Shown piece by piece: positions 21,101 to 33,457 of a DNA stretch of 64,000 nt. Where the stretch lies: NCBI GenBank assembly GCA_009760885.1, contig CM019719.1:36001584-36065583 (forward strand). The letters run 5' to 3'. A program made the position numbers and the translations under genes. Within the stretch, counting starts at the first letter, position 1. Each line of letters begins with the position of its first letter. Below the pieces are notes generated by a model that saw only the letters and a list, made by a program, of their open reading frames with translations, made no database searches and was not told the origin of the DNA. This DNA comes from Achatina immaculata. Taxonomy: Eukaryota; Mollusca; Gastropoda; Stylommatophora; Achatinidae.

Positions 21101-22890
21101 AAAACTTCTTCCATTGTCAATTTGGGTTCTTTCTCCTCCAATAATAATTCACACTGTTGGTTTCTGCTTTCACAGTCGGCTGTTCCATACATTCCTCTGC
21201 AATATTCCTTCCATCTTTCTAGAACTTCCTGTCTCTGTCAAGGTATTCCCCATCTTGTCACAAATTACATTTATCTTAGGTGTGACATTTCTCGTCAATG
21301 TCTTCATTTCTTTAAATATTTCACTATCTCTTCCACACTTCTGATGTCCTTCTATTCTTTCACAACAATCTTGTATGTATTGTTTTTTGTCTTTTCTTAT
21401 GTTTCTTCGTAGTTCTTTTGTTAAAGATTTATATTTCTCTTCGTTGTTGTTTGTCACTTTCCATTGCGTCTTCATTTCTCTATGTTGTTTTATCAGTTCT
21501 ATTGTGCCTGCTGTAATCCATCCATTCTTTTGTGTTTTCTTTACTGGAACCATGTCTTTAGCTGTTGTTATTAAGATATCTCTACCTGTGTAGCCAATTC
21601 ATCTGGTGTCATCTCCTCCTGTACATCCATCAGGATTTCAAAATGGTTCTTCAATTCTATACTGTATTGTTCTGGTATTTTTGTAAGATCAAAGCGGAGT
21701 GGTCTTGATCCCCTGTCTTTTTTTATCTTTATCTTCATGTTTGCTATTAATAACTCATGGTCCGTGTCACAGTCTGCACCTGGTAAAGTTTTTGCTGAAG
21801 TTATACTTGATCTCTACCTTCTTTGCACTAAAATGTAATCTATTTGATATTTGGTTTTCCCATCAGGTGATGTCCATGTGTAAAGTCTTCTTGGATGTTG
21901 TTTAAAAAGTGTGTTAGCAATCATTAGCTCATTTTCCATGCAAAACGCCATTAGATTATCACCTGCCTCATTTCTATGTTCTATGCTAAATTTCCCTACA
22001 ACATGTCCTTCATCTTCTGCTCTTTCTGCACCAATCTTTGCATTAAAATCCCCCATTTTTAATACAATATAATTTTTCCGTACCTGGTCTATCGTTGTTT
22101 GCAGTGTGTTATAAAAGTCTTCTACTTCCTCTTCTTCTGCTGCTGATGTAGGTGTATATATCTAGATGATTGTTATATTTCTAGGAGTACCCTTAAGTCT
22201 GATAGTGAGGATTCTATCACTTACTGGATTGTAACCTACTAATGGTTTTGATGTTGATTTGTCCAAGTAAAAAGCCACTCCATTCTTTCCTCCTAATTCT
22301 CCACTAGAGTAAATAATGATATTATCATTCTCGCTCTTGAAGTGTCTTGATCCTTTCCATCGATGTTCAGATTCCCAAAATGTGCATCCCCATTCTTTTC
22401 ATCTCATCGCTTATTATTTGATATTTTCCCTCATACATACTTCTTACACTCCATGTTCCTACTCTTATTTTACTTTTTAGTTTGATGCAGGGGTTTTCCT
22501 TAGTAACACCATCAGGATTTTGTCCGTCATCACAATTACTAGTACTGACCTCTGTCTCACACTCTTCCCCAGTGTTAAAATTAGATCTATCTGGCCTGGG
22601 GGCCTCAACACCAGATCTTTTTCCTATTTGACTTTCCATGTTGCTGTTTGGGTTTCTTGGTATATTTCCAGAAGATAGTTTACCATTGCTTTCCTTATGG
22701 GCAGTGACTGTACTAGTCAGCGATTGTAGCCATTGTCCCTACATTTAGATCACTGCCTACCATCATAGAATGGTGACCATAACCAACATTATCTGTCGGC
22801 TACTCTCCCATTTCATCCACCACCTGCTCCCATGGCTTCATGTCACCCTGATCGGGGGGCTATGCGGGTACTCCACCTTGCCCAATTTCA
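18103..22890 (-). mobile_element. Family C RTE-type LINE, near full length, split by family D
   Basis: The 3' end is at the left (CCACAAGGGACATG on the minus strand). The RT 3' half is at 18103-18849, then a family D insertion (18850-20670), then RT and endonuclease parts to about 22890. Recognisable pieces: GYEIPEIRYANDTVLLS (RT; YAND for YADD), VGTWSVRSMYEGK at the endonuclease start, MGDFNAKIGAE, and KTKYQIDYILVQRR. Several stops and frameshifts break the ORF, so the copy is dead. Confidence 0.85.
18850..20670 (-). mobile_element. Family D RTE-type LINE, 5'-truncated, nested in family C
   Basis: A 7-bp CTTTCTT occurs on both sides (18843-18849, 20671-20677) and the family C reading resumes after it. 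The copy covers RT and tail: EEQAGFRKGRSCLDQIF, FIDLKKAFDSIH, IGLEINKDKTKIMKLP, RWTYVGHVMRKTDQRIPKQ and RKRGRPCETLKR. It is broken by several frameshifts. Confidence 0.85.
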
Positions 22891-22894
22891 GTAG

Positions 22895-23690
22895 GGGAAT
22901 ATAATTTGAACAACATGAGATACACAGATGACACTGTCTTAATAACAAAGAAAGAAAAAGAACTGCAGCAGCTGATAAATATGGTAGTCATGGAAAGTGA
23001 AAAAGAGGACATGGCCTGAATGAGAAGAAAATGGAAGTTATGGTAATCTCTAAGAAGACAGTGTTTCTGAGTTGTAAAACAACAGTTAACAGCACAGCAT
23101 TGAAGCTGGTAGGCAAGTTCAAATACCTAGGGACACTAATAACTTCTGACAGAAGCTGTGAAATGGAGATAAAGAACAGAATAACACAGGCTTAAATAAT
23201 GTTTCAAAGGATGAAAAATATTTTATGTAACTGATCACTTACACCAAAAGGGAGAAAAAGAGAGCTCCATGTATACTGAACAAATCACATTTTATAGATG
23301 TGAAACATGGACAGTCATCATGGAAATACATCACCACCTAGAGGCCATGGAATTTTGGTTCCTTTGAAGATTGCTAAAGATACTGCGAATAGCAATGAGA
23401 TCAAACGAAGAGGCAGAAGAAGAGACAAGGAATAAAAAAATTCAGGAATAGACAATCCAAATTCATAGGACATTTCATGAGAGCAGGTGAATTGAAATAT
23501 CTGATAACAACAGGAATGATAGAGGGCAAAAGAGACTGAGGAAGACAAGGAGAGAAGATGATAAATAGACTGACAAAATGACATGGAGAAAGACACCAAT
23601 CCAGCCCATAATTAACACCTGGAATAGAGAAATGTGGAAAAGCATGACTATTAACGCCAGTCAGCATGGCACTTGATAGATAGAAAGGTT
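22895..23690 (+). mobile_element. Decayed RTE-like LINE fragment
   Basis: A plus-strand frame fragment NNMRYTDDTVLIT (degenerate YADDT box) is followed by KYLGTLITSDRSCEMEIKNR-like sequence and a YxCETWT-like motif. These are landmarks of the RT C-terminal half of RTE elements, in decayed form with stops. Confidence 0.6.
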
Positions 23691-23699
23691 CAAAGGTTA

Positions 23700-24050
23700 A
23701 AAATTCAGGCTTTGGCTTCACTGCATTTGGGACAACCCCATATATGCTCTGCTGCAAATGTTGGTTGTTTATGGTGTGTTTTCTGCCACACAGTTCGGAT
23801 TTTCTGCCAGCACCTTTAATTTGTCCTAGCTCCAGCAGTCTCTTCAGATCTACATTGCTCATTCATTCCTGTTCTTCATTTTCTTGCAGTCTGTCCAGTA
23901 CAGCTTTAGCAATGTCATTTTAGCCTGTCCAGTCAGTCTATCTGAGACTTTACTGCCATGTACTCCGGCATGCCCTAGATGCTGCAGCTTTGACCTCAGT
24001 GCACAAACTCCGTTGCACTGGCGACAGTTCTGTAGACAGAAAGCATTACT
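23700..24050 (-). repeat. Interspersed repeat fragment, shared with 31860-32330
   Basis: Shares AAATGTTGGTTGTTTAT, then TTCAGATTTTC/TTCGGATTTTC and downstream TGCAGTCTGTC blocks with 31860-32330. On the minus strand it carries protein-like remnants (VLDRLQENEEQE, LKRLLELGQIKGAGRKSEL). Probably the end of a LINE; the family is not identified. Confidence 0.5.
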
Positions 24051-24234
24051 ATAGTTTATTCTATCAATATTTCACACAAGACTAGTTTTGAAAAATCCAA
24101 TCCCTGTCAATATGGCCCATGATGTCCTTTTAATGTTTTTTAAAAAATCAAAATGTATAGTAATACATGGTTCTTACAAAAGATATCTTCCTTAAAAATA
24201 ATGAACATCCAAATTAAAACTTGTGTAATTTCAC

Positions 24235-24321
24235 CTGCTGTTGAAAACCAAAATTTGCTTGAAGAAGTAAATTCTTAGCCTCTCCATCCAACACAAATGG
24301 ATAACTGTTGAAGTGAAATTC
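24235..24321 (-). CDS. HERC-like exon, start of HECT domain (residues 398-426)
   Basis: An 87-bp exon from an attag acceptor to a CAG/GTGAAA donor, phase 0. It encodes FNSYPFVLDGEAKNLLLQAN, a close match to the HECT-entry segment YPFVFDAQAKTTLLQTDA of human HERC4. This marks the linker-to-HECT transition. Confidence 0.92.
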
Positions 24322-24559
24322 CTAATAAAAAAGTATAAACAACAAGAAAAAAAATTACATAGAATGTTTGTATTCTTTTTATACAGTACCTGCATGCCAA
24401 ATAACTTCTGAAGGAAAAAGACTTCAGTACCACCACATTTATTTCACAGAAGAGGTCACTATTGCTTATACAATATGAGAAGAACAAATATTACATTTAA
24501 ATTTTAAACGTAAATCGTCATCATTAATAATAATGGCAAAAAATACTGGTGGTCATGCT

Positions 24560-25560
24560 ACTCCATCTTATGTTATTCTTGGCATTTCCAGTTGATTCAA
24601 ATACTGCTTTTTTCTCATGCTGTGTGGTAAGCCCACAGGTATTTTTCTCTTGACCTCTCTCTTTTTCATTTTCCTTTGATTTTTACAGTGATTACCAGAT
24701 TATTTTTTCATAATAAACTTTCCCTCATTTGTTTTAAGGCTGCCGGTTGCTTAGCCCCTTCTTTTCCTACAAAGGTCTTTCATCTTTATGAAACTGATTA
24801 TCAGTTTCAGAACATCATTCTAACAGTCACCTTCCTTTTTTCTTCTTTGCACCATCTTCTTTCCTTGTTAATCTCTTCATACACTGTCTGGTTAGTTTTG
24901 CTCTTTACCTTTTGTACTGATGCCTCAAATGACTGGTGGAGTGATTCTTTCAATATTTTCACTCATTACTTTTGTCTTGAAATAATATTTAAAAATCAGA
25001 TTATGCATCATCATGTCTGTTTTTACTTCTACAGTGAATCTGGCTTTTATTTCTTTATTTCCAGCATTTTTTTTATTTAATTTATGATTTCTGATCATTA
25101 TTTTAACTGTCTTTAGTTTTAATTTTAACTTTGATATTACTAATCTGTGGTCACTGTAACAATCTGATCCTAGAACCACTTTGACCACCAGGACAGTATT
25201 ATAGTATTTTTTCTTCTTAAAAAGAATATAATCTGTCTGGTTTTAGTTATTTTTGCCCAGACTTCTTCAGGTGTTGCTGGTATCAAATATACCCAGTTCT
25301 TGCATTGTGGCTTTTTGCTTATTTAACCAGTTATACTCCAGTTATATTACAATTTCTAAGACCATAGCCTTCCACTACATATTCTTCCCCTTGATTTATT
25401 TTCCTACTTTGGTATTAAAATCTCTCATCAATACAATTAATTCAGACAGTTTGAACTATCTGACTGCACTGTCTAAGTTATCATAAAATTTCTCTATCTT
25501 CTTTCCACAGCTATCTGCAGTTATATAATAGGCCTGTATGATGTTGATGTTAGTGGGGCT
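24560..25560 (-). mobile_element. Decayed RTE-like endonuclease region
   Basis: A minus frame at 24925-25188 includes GSDCYSDHRLVISKLKLKLK, the end of an APE-like endonuclease domain. Flanking sequence fits a degraded continuation on both sides. No intact ORF. Confidence 0.6.
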
Positions 25561-25639
25561 TACCAGATAGTTTAAATAGCAGTATTCTGATACTGCCAAG
25601 TGTCATTTTGTATTATTTGAAATTTTCTTGTGTACTCCT

Positions 25640-25890
25640 TTTAATCCAGTGGTACCAGGTTTAGTCCCAGCAGTGGGATTTTTTCTGGAACACACCAAAT
25701 AAGGGCCTCAGGGTTCACCCAGCCTCTAAAAATGGGTACCAAAGAAATCTGGGAAGGTAAAGCGGCCAGGCGTGATACTGACCACATCACACTTTCATGT
25801 GGCGAAGGTCATGGAAAAGACGGGCCTAATACCGTATTCCCCAATATATCTTAATGGCATGGAAATGTAATTTTACCTTTACCTTTATCT
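25640..25890 (+). repeat. SINE-like element, second copy
   Basis: Shares GGCCAGGCGTGATACTGACC and a TTTACC-type tail with the copy at 15905-16172, in opposite orientation. The tRNA-like head is more degraded here. Confidence 0.65.
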
Positions 25891-26342
25891 ATGACTGTTG
25901 TCGTACTTCTTGAACTAGACTTCCAAATATAAAATTTTATGACTTTTTAACACATTTTCTCCTGAACCTAATCTTCTAGTCTCACACAGTCCTAGTATGC
26001 TGATGTTCAGTCTGCATGTTTCTTGCATATTATCCTTTTCCTGCCAGTATTCACTGTGTGAATGTACTATGTCCTTAAATTTACAATGTGTCTTTAAAAA
26101 AAAAGAACTTTCATGCTACCAAGCAGAGAAGTAAATTCAGCAATGCGTTATCATAAATGTTGAATCAGCCAAAAAAAAAAAATTCAAATAATCAAATAAG
26201 TTTGTGTGCTATATAAAATACACTGTTTCATTAATGCAATCCGCTGTAACAAATGAGTTTGAGGTTTTAGAGAACTTGAGAGCTGCAGAGATAAGATGCC
26301 ATAATAAAAATGATGGTTAGTGATCTGTGTTAGTTTACAGAC

Positions 26343-26468
26343 CTGCACTGGCATCCCAGACTGATAATTTTGAACTAGATTCAAAATATACTTATTGGTG
26401 TCAATGGGATCTTTAATCTCTGGCACATAAAATGTAGTGTAGGATGTAATTCTGTGTACCTCATTGGC
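26343..26468 (-). CDS. HERC-like exon, linker (residues 356-397)
   Basis: A 126-bp exon from a ttcatag acceptor to a CAG/GTCTGT donor, phase 0. It encodes ANEVHRI...FYVPEIKDPIDTNKYILNLVQ, aligning with HERC4 VNEKMGQIIQYDKFYIHEVQ and DIRNDYINWVQQ. The intron before it is about 13 kb and contains the piggyBac and many RTE fragments. Confidence 0.87.
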
Positions 26469-26543
26469 CTATGAAACAAATTAGTTAACACAATTACATT
26501 AAAAAATATACTAAACTATAGAAAAAAAATCTGAAAACAAGCA

Positions 26544-26608
<65 letters not shown>
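26544..26608. repeat. (CT)n followed by (AT)n microsatellite
   Basis: A run of CT units at 26544-26560 passes directly into AT units at 26561-26608. Confidence 0.95.
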
Positions 26609-26611
<3 letters not shown>

Positions 26612-26929
26612 GATAGGCCTCAGTTTACAATAGTTTTTTTTTTCTTGGAGGAATGGTGTATTTCAAAATGGCACTTACGTAAATTTGTTTTATAATCTAC
26701 ATCAGTAAAATGCAATCAAGGATCTAAAAATCTGCATGTATAATATAATATTGTTATAATTATTTATTGGTGATGTGTAATTCAAGGAAGGAATGAGAGC
26801 CAAACTGAAGACAAAAGACACATATGTAAACATAATATTACAAATATAATCATGTCTGTTATGGCTAATTTTCTCTCTCTAGAAAATGTTATAAAAGATA
26901 GAAAGATAGAAAAGATAGAAAATGTTAAT

Positions 26930-27470
26930 GAGCACAAACACTAGGTCTTACTATTGACCAACATCTGACCTGGAACTCTCATGTGCAACTCATCACACAA
27001 AAAAGTATACCAAATTAACCAAAATAAAACACTTCATCAATCAAGATACAAGGAAGACATACTACATATCACATATACAAACACATTTAGACTATTGCTC
27101 AACAATCTGAGATGGTTGCTCAGTGTCAAATAAAAAGAGACTTTACTCACTTTAAAAGTGAGCAGTAAAAACTTATTAGTGACAAAGATCAAGCTCAAGC
27201 AACTAATCAGCACAAATGTATAAAAACACTGCCTCTTAACTTAAGAACAGGTTCTTCTTTAACAAAGCCAAGTTAGTACACCAAATTCTTTCACAGCATG
27301 CTCCGCTTTATCTATGGAACATGTTTAGATTTAACCCAAAGTGTAGCCAACACTTAAACAACATATGTCTCCCAAAACCTAGACTTGATCTTTACAAGAA
27401 AAGCTTTACTTATTCTGCTGCTCATCTTTGGATTACCCATACATCCTATATAAAAAAATATAAACTATAC
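26930..27470 (+). mobile_element. Decayed CR1/Jockey-like LINE 3' fragment
   Basis: Broken plus-strand frames read LGLTIDQHLTWNSHVQ and then CLPKPRLDLYKKSFTYSAAH, followed by LW. These are the LG(V)TID..L.W..H and PR.......F.yS....WN landmarks at the end of RT ORFs in CR1/Jockey-type LINEs. Many stops are present. Confidence 0.65.
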
Positions 27471-27519
27471 TTCTTCCTACAACTACAAACTCTTCCAATA
27501 TCTGTTTGATGTCGATTAC

Positions 27520-30500
27520 ATGCCTCCATCATCATCAGGTGCTGTGCCGATTGGCATTGGCTATTATGCTTCTTCAGAGTACACGATCCTTTATGCAGGC
27601 CATCTGCTCAGTTGGTGATCTCCTTTCACACCATCCCGTCAGACTGTCCAGTATCATTTCTCTTGGTCTTCTTCCTTCTATTTTTCCTGTTGTTATAATA
27701 TTTTCAGTGCCCCCTCTTTCTTCTCATTGCATGTCCTATGAAAGTACATTGTCTCTCTCTTATTTTTTTGACAAGATTTTTTGTCTCTCCAGCTCTTCTC
27801 ACACATTCTTCATTAGTTATTTTGGCTGTCCAGGGGATTTGCAACATTCTTCTAATAAACTACATTTCTACTGCTTCCAATGATTTTTGTGCAGATCTGT
27901 CTATTGTCCATGATTCACTTCCATATAACAAGATAGGTTCAATATAGCATTGTAGAACTCGTTTTCTAACATTCATTGATAAGGATGTGTTGGATAATAT
28001 GTTTTTCATTCTGTGAAATGCAGTCTTTGCTTGGCCTATTCTGTTCCTAATTTCTGTTCTGCATTTCCTATCTGAAGTTATTACTGCTCCAAGGTATTTG
28101 AATTTCTGCACTGCTTTAGAATAGTTCCATTAAATTTTATACTGTATGCTGGTGGATTCTGTTTCTTAGATATAACCATAGTCTCTGTCATTTTGATGTT
28201 TAAAGTAAGGCCTTTAGCGACTTTATCCAAGAGATTTTGCAGGTCTTGTTGGTTCTCAGCTATCAGTACTGTGTCGTCAGCATACCAAAGGTTGTTAATA
28301 TTGTATCCTCCAATTTTTATGCCTGGTTCTGTGATGCTCATTCTTAGAATATTCTCTCTATACAGAGAAAAAAGGTCTGGAGATAGTACACATCCTTGTC
28401 TCACCCCTTTGTTTTATAAGTTGATATTTTCCAGTTCTATTTTCAACTCGAACTGCTGTTTATTGCTGCCAGTATAGATGTTTTACAATCCTCAGGTCTT
28501 TGTCATCTGTACTGATGTTTTCAAGCATTTTAATAATTTCATTATGTTTCACCTTGTCAAATGCTTTGGTGTAATCAATGAAGCATAAGCAGAGATCTTT
28601 ATGTACTTCTAAAGCTCTTTCTGTTAGTGTTTGTAAAGCATAAATGGCATTATGTGTTCCCTTTCCTTCAACAAATCTAAACTGTTCATTTGCTATTTCC
28701 ATTTTTATCTTTTTACTTGTTCTTCTCATAATAATTCTCAGAAGTAGCTTTGTATGTGACATGAGAGGCTGATAGTCTGGTGGTTATCACATTCCTTTGC
28801 ACCTCATTTCTTTGGTTGTGCTACAAACAAGGATTTAAGCAGGTCACTTGGTATATAATCACTGTTGTAAATGTCATTCATTCATTCATTCATTCATTCA
28901 TTTGCATGTCCCTTGTGGAACTTTGCCTCCCAAACAGCACCCCTGTAGGCCTCTCAGTTGTGAGCAAGAAGGCCTGCTGCTGATGCATCCATTTGCAGAT
29001 CATCAACGATGTCTTGCAGCCATCTTCGCCTTAGTCTTCCTCTTTTTTTTTCCTATTATGTACCCTTCCATGACAGTCTTCTCTAGATTATCATTTTTAA
29101 TATGTCTAAATTATTTAAGTTTTCTCTCTTTAATCCTCTTTACTAGCCAGCCTTCTTCAATATTAAGTTCCTGTAATCTGGATATATTTGTTCTTTTTTG
29201 CGTCCATGATATTTGAAGAACTCTTCTGTAGCATTTACATTCAAAGGCATTTATGAGTTTCTCAGCTATTTTGTTAAGTGTCCAGGTCTCACAGGCATAT
29301 GTTGCGATGGGAAAGATGCATGCCCTTAAAAATCTTATTTTTGTGGTTCTGTCTGCTCCTCTCCACAGATTCTTTAGTTGTTTTACTTTCTGAAGAGCGA
29401 TAGATGTTCTCCTTTTAATTTCCCTCATTCTATCTTCATTACCAGTTAGTAGCGATCCAAGATATTCTAAGCTCTCTACTTCTTCCACTTTTTCCTCATT
29501 GATACATATTTCCGCTTGCTTTGTTTGTTTTGTCAGTTGTCATCAATTTAGTTTTCTTTGCATTAAGATAGAGGTTTTGCTCTTTGCTGTTCTTACGGAC
29601 TGACATAATTAGTTTTTCCATTCCTTTTTGTGTTTTGGACAGTAGCACTGTGTCATCAGCATATCTAATCTCTGGTATTTCATAACCTCCAATTGTTATG
29701 GCATCATAATATTCTTTATTTACATCTTCTCTAACATTCCTCATTATATTTTCAGTATACAAGTTAAATAAGTAAGGTGACAATATGCACCCCTGATGGA
29801 CCCCTTGTTTTATGTCAAACCAAACTGTTATTTCACCATTTATTCTTACTGCTGCTTGTTGGTCTAGATACAGCAGTGATGTTAATTGTATCAAATGTGT
29901 TGGAAATACCATTTTTTCCATTATGTCCCAAAGTTTCTGGTGTTGTACACAATCAAATGCCTTTGAGTAGTCTATAAAGGATAAATATAGATTCACATTA
30001 AACTCTCTGGATTTCTCTATTATTAATCTTATATTGAATATACGATCTCTTGCCTGAAACCAGCTTGGACCATATCGACTTCTCCTATTTTCTGTCAAAG
30101 TCTACCCATTATGATTTTTAACAGAATTTTACTGGCATGACTAATCAGGGCAACAGTTCTGTAGTTTGTGAATAGTCTCAGGTTACCCTTTTTTGGCAGT
30201 GGTATGAATACAGTTCTTTTCCATTCTTTTGGCCAAATACCAGAATGCCATATCTTTTTACATAGTGCATGATAGACTGTTGAACATTCCTTTCCTCCTG
30301 CTTTAATAAGTTCAGCTGTTATCTCATCACATCCTGGTGATTTACCATTTTTCAGATTCTTTATTGCACATAAAACTTCTTCTATTGTCAGTTCGGGTTC
30401 TTTCTCCTCCAATAATAATTCATTCAGTAACTTGGTTATTATTTTTATTCCTATCTCCTCTAGCACCTCTACTTCTTCTATTGTTATATTATCAGGCCCA

Positions 30501-31015
30501 GTCGCTTTCCTTTCTTCATGGCATCTATGATTTCATCTTCAAGTATTGGTGGTCCATCACAGTTTTCAGTATTTGGTGTTAATTCTGGTCTTTCTCCTCC
30601 ATACAGCTCACCGATGTACTCTATCCACCTGTCCACAATGTCTTCTTTTCCCATTAACATTTTACCTTATTGTGATTTCAGGCATCCTGTGATATAATTT
30701 GTCTTCTTGCCTGTGAGTTCACTAACTCATTTGTGCATGTTTTTGCTGTCTTCATTATGGAAGTCCTCTATTTGTCTGCACTGTTCATTTAACACTTCCT
30801 TTACTTCTCTGCATTTGCATCTTATTTATCTTACTATATTTTTCTTGGTTATTTTTACTCCTCCTCCTCTTGTCCATCAGTCCTAAGATGTTGTCTGTCA
30901 TTTATTTATTTTTAGGGGCTTCTTTTTTTGGTGGTATTATCTCCTTAACAGTTTGGTTTGCCTCATGATTCACAAAAGATATTTTAGACTGCTTTTACAG
31001 ACACTGAACTCAGTC
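27520..31015 (-). mobile_element. Family B RTE-type LINE, split by family C
   Basis: The 3' end is at the left with a CATCATCATC tail. RT and tail parts are at 27530-28875 ([44 protein letters not shown]). A family C insertion follows (28876-30421), then family B resumes with the CATTCAGTAACTTGG boundary seen uninterrupted at 51945-51960. It continues through the pre-RT region to about 31015. Frameshifts break it. Confidence 0.82.
28876..30421 (-). mobile_element. Family C RTE-type LINE, 5'-truncated, nested in family B
   Basis: The (ATTC)n tail at the left lies against the family B sequence ATTCA, which is also found at the right border. It contains GYEIPEIRYADDTVLLSKTQ, FIDYSKAFDCVQHQKLWD, ACETWTLNKIAEKLINAFEC and RTNISRLQELNIEEGWLVKR. 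Two long frames (29496-30098, 29111-29488) show modest decay. Confidence 0.85.
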
Positions 31016-31051
31016 AATTGTTTATTATGAAGAGTACCAATTTTCTGTTTG

Positions 31052-31336
31052 GTAGATAGTCATTTATATATGTATGTAGTTATTTTCTGTGGTCATTTAT
31101 ATATGTACATAGTTACTTTCTGTATTGAGTGCATGGATAAGAGTGAAATGTGAATGTTATACTTTAATTTTATTTTATGTCCCTCAGCTTTCCAATGTTA
31201 GTTATGCTGGTTATATGAGCAGAATATTTATAGAATGTCTGGAACAGAGTGAAAGTTGAATGATAAAGGGTAGAATGTCAGGTGGGCCTGCGTGCCTAAT
31301 TCTTAATCCTTTGGAAATAAAGATCAATCAATCAAT
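31052..31336 (+). repeat. About 285-bp interspersed repeat with AATAAA and (AATC)n tail
   Basis: Begins with a direct duplication of a GTCATTTATATATGTA-type unit and ends GAAATAAAGATCAATCAATC. A second copy lies at 52691-52977. The polyadenylation-like AATAAA and short-repeat tail fit a retroposed transcript. No coding frame and no known family recognised. Confidence 0.75.
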
Positions 31337-31479
31337 CTCTCTTGTTATTATCTATTTTTTAAACTTATTTATTTTATTACTTTCTCTTATTTTTCTTTTA
31401 TATTTTCTGATCATTAACAAGTTTTCAAATGACATATTAAAGAAATTTTGATTGTCTTTTTTGTATCATTTTAACTAGA

Positions 31480-31775
31480 TTTTACTTTGGTATTATTCTG
31501 TTTGATATTGCTATTGTTTCTGTCTTGCTGCTGTTTAGCTCTAAATCTCTTTTATTATTTCTTGAATATTTACTAGTTTCTGCAAAATTGCTTTCACTTT
31601 CTGCTATTAGAATGGTGTCATCTACATACCTCAGGTTATTGATATTATGGCCTATTTTTGTTCCTTTCAAATTTTTAATGCCTCTCATGACATTTTCACT
31701 GCATGAGAACAAATCAGGTTTACTGAAAATGAATTCTACAAAAAGTAAACAGGTATCTACCAAAGGAGATGTAAA
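31480..31775 (-). mobile_element. Decayed RTE-like RT fragment
   Basis: A minus frame includes IGHNINNLRYVDDTILIAES (YADDT box changed to YVDDT) and a short downstream KTETIAIS. It resembles families B and F. Confidence 0.65.
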
Positions 31776-31859
31776 ATTTGGTTAATGTTTTTGTTTTTAT
31801 CATAGGCAGAGTAGTTCATATTTCATATTTCACAATCTGGCATTATCACAATAAGGACA

Positions 31860-32340
31860 CTCCCATAATGCTCTCCCACATACTCCAACATTCACCATAG
31901 AGTCTGTCTACTGATGGTTCCAGTCAAATGTTGGTTGTTTATTATGTTTTCTCCTAGTTAGTTCAGATTTTCTTCCAGCATCCTTGCTCTGTCCCAACTT
32001 ATCAATCTTTGTATATGCACACTGTCCATCCACTCCCTCTCTTCATCCTCCTGCAGTCTGTCTAAGAGGGCTTTCACAATGTCTTTCTTATCAATTCTAA
32101 GCCTGCCTTGTATTTCAGCCTGTCAAGCCAGTCTATCAGCCATGCACACCTGAATGCCCTGGACAGAAGACTCATGTTAATCCCCTCACATATGAGTGTC
32201 CCAACAGGTTTTTCCATTCTCTCAGAAGAAACTTCTTCTCAGTCTTCCTTAGCCTGCATGGTGAGTCCATCACAACAACACCATGAAACACTTCCTGATC
32301 CACATGCCACTTGATTGCCAACTATACTGCCTCAATCTCC
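31860..32340 (-). repeat. Interspersed repeat fragment, shared with 23700-24050
   Basis: On the minus strand it gives LLDRLQEDEEREWMDSVHI and QRLISWDRARMLEENLN in nearby frames, more protein-like than its partner. Likely the terminal region of a LINE or other element ORF. Unassigned. Confidence 0.5.
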
Positions 32341-32616
32341 TTGTGCATGCTGGATATCAATCAGTCATTTGCATATTCCTTGCAAAACTTTGCTTCTCTA
32401 ACAGCTCTCTTGTAGGCCTCTTGGTTGTAAGCAATATGCTCTGCTGCTGATGCATCCATTCATAGACTATCAACAATGTCTTGCAGCCATCTTCACCTTG
32501 GTATTCCCCTCTTTCTTTTTCCCATTATGTACCTTTCCTAGACTGTCTTCTCTAAATTCTCATGATGTTTAATATGTCAAAAATATTTGTTTTTTCTATT
32601 TAATCTTCTTTACTAG

Positions 32617-33412
32617 ATTCATTCATTCCTTTGCATGTCCCTTGCGGAACTTTGCCTCCCAAACAGCACTCCTGTAGGCCTCTCGGTTGTGAGCAAGATG
32701 GCCTGCTGCTGCTGCATCCATTTCCAGATCATCAACGATGTCTTGCAGCCATCTTCGTTTCGGTCTTCCTCTTTTTCTTTTTCCCATTATGTATCCTTCC
32801 AATACGGTCTTCTCTAAATTATCATGACGTTTAATGTGGCCAAAATATTTAAGTTTTCTCTCTTTAATCCTCTTTACTAGCCAGCCTTCTTCAATATTAA
32901 GCTCTTGTAGTATGGATATATTTGTTCTTTTTTGTGTCCACGATATTTGGAGAACTCTTCTATAGCATTTACATTCAAAGGCATTTATGTGCTTCTCAGC
33001 TGTTTTGTTAAGTGTCCAGGTCTCACAGGCATAGGTTGCGATAGGAAAGATGCATGTCCTTAAAAATCTTATTTTTGTGGTTTTGTCTGCTCCTCTCCAC
33101 AGATTCTTTATTTGTTTTACTTTCTGAAGAGCAATAGATGTCCTCCTTTTAATTTCCCTCATTGTATCTCCATTATTAGTTAGTAATGATCCAAGATATT
33201 CAAAACTCTCCACTTCTTCCAGTTTTTCCCCATTGATACATATTTCAGTTGCCTTGATTGTTTTGTCAGTTGTCATCACTTTAGTTTTCTTTGCATTAAG
33301 ATAGAGGTTCTGCTCTTCGCTTTTCTTGCGGACTGACATAATGAGTTTTTCCATTCCTTCTTGTGTTGTGGACAGCAATACTGTGTCATCAGCATATCTA
33401 AACATCAGCATA
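32617..33412 (-). mobile_element. Family C LINE, 5'-truncated, inserted in another family C copy
   Basis: Flanked by the 10-bp duplication TCTTTACTAG at 32607-32616 and 33413-33422. The frame 32623-33411 is open for about 262 codons (RYADDTVLLSTTQEGMEKLI, KKTKVMTTDK, ACETWTLNKTAEKHINAFEC, KRKRGRPKRRW), so it is young. It is close to the copy at 61745-62633. Confidence 0.9.
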
Positions 33413-33457
33413 TCTTTACTAGATAACCTTCAATATTATGTTCTTGTACTATGGATA

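Noticed and set aside
23401..23862. 153-codon minus frame
   Set aside because: It runs through two unrelated repeat fragments (antisense of an RTE remnant, then the 23700 repeat) and has no coherent domain.
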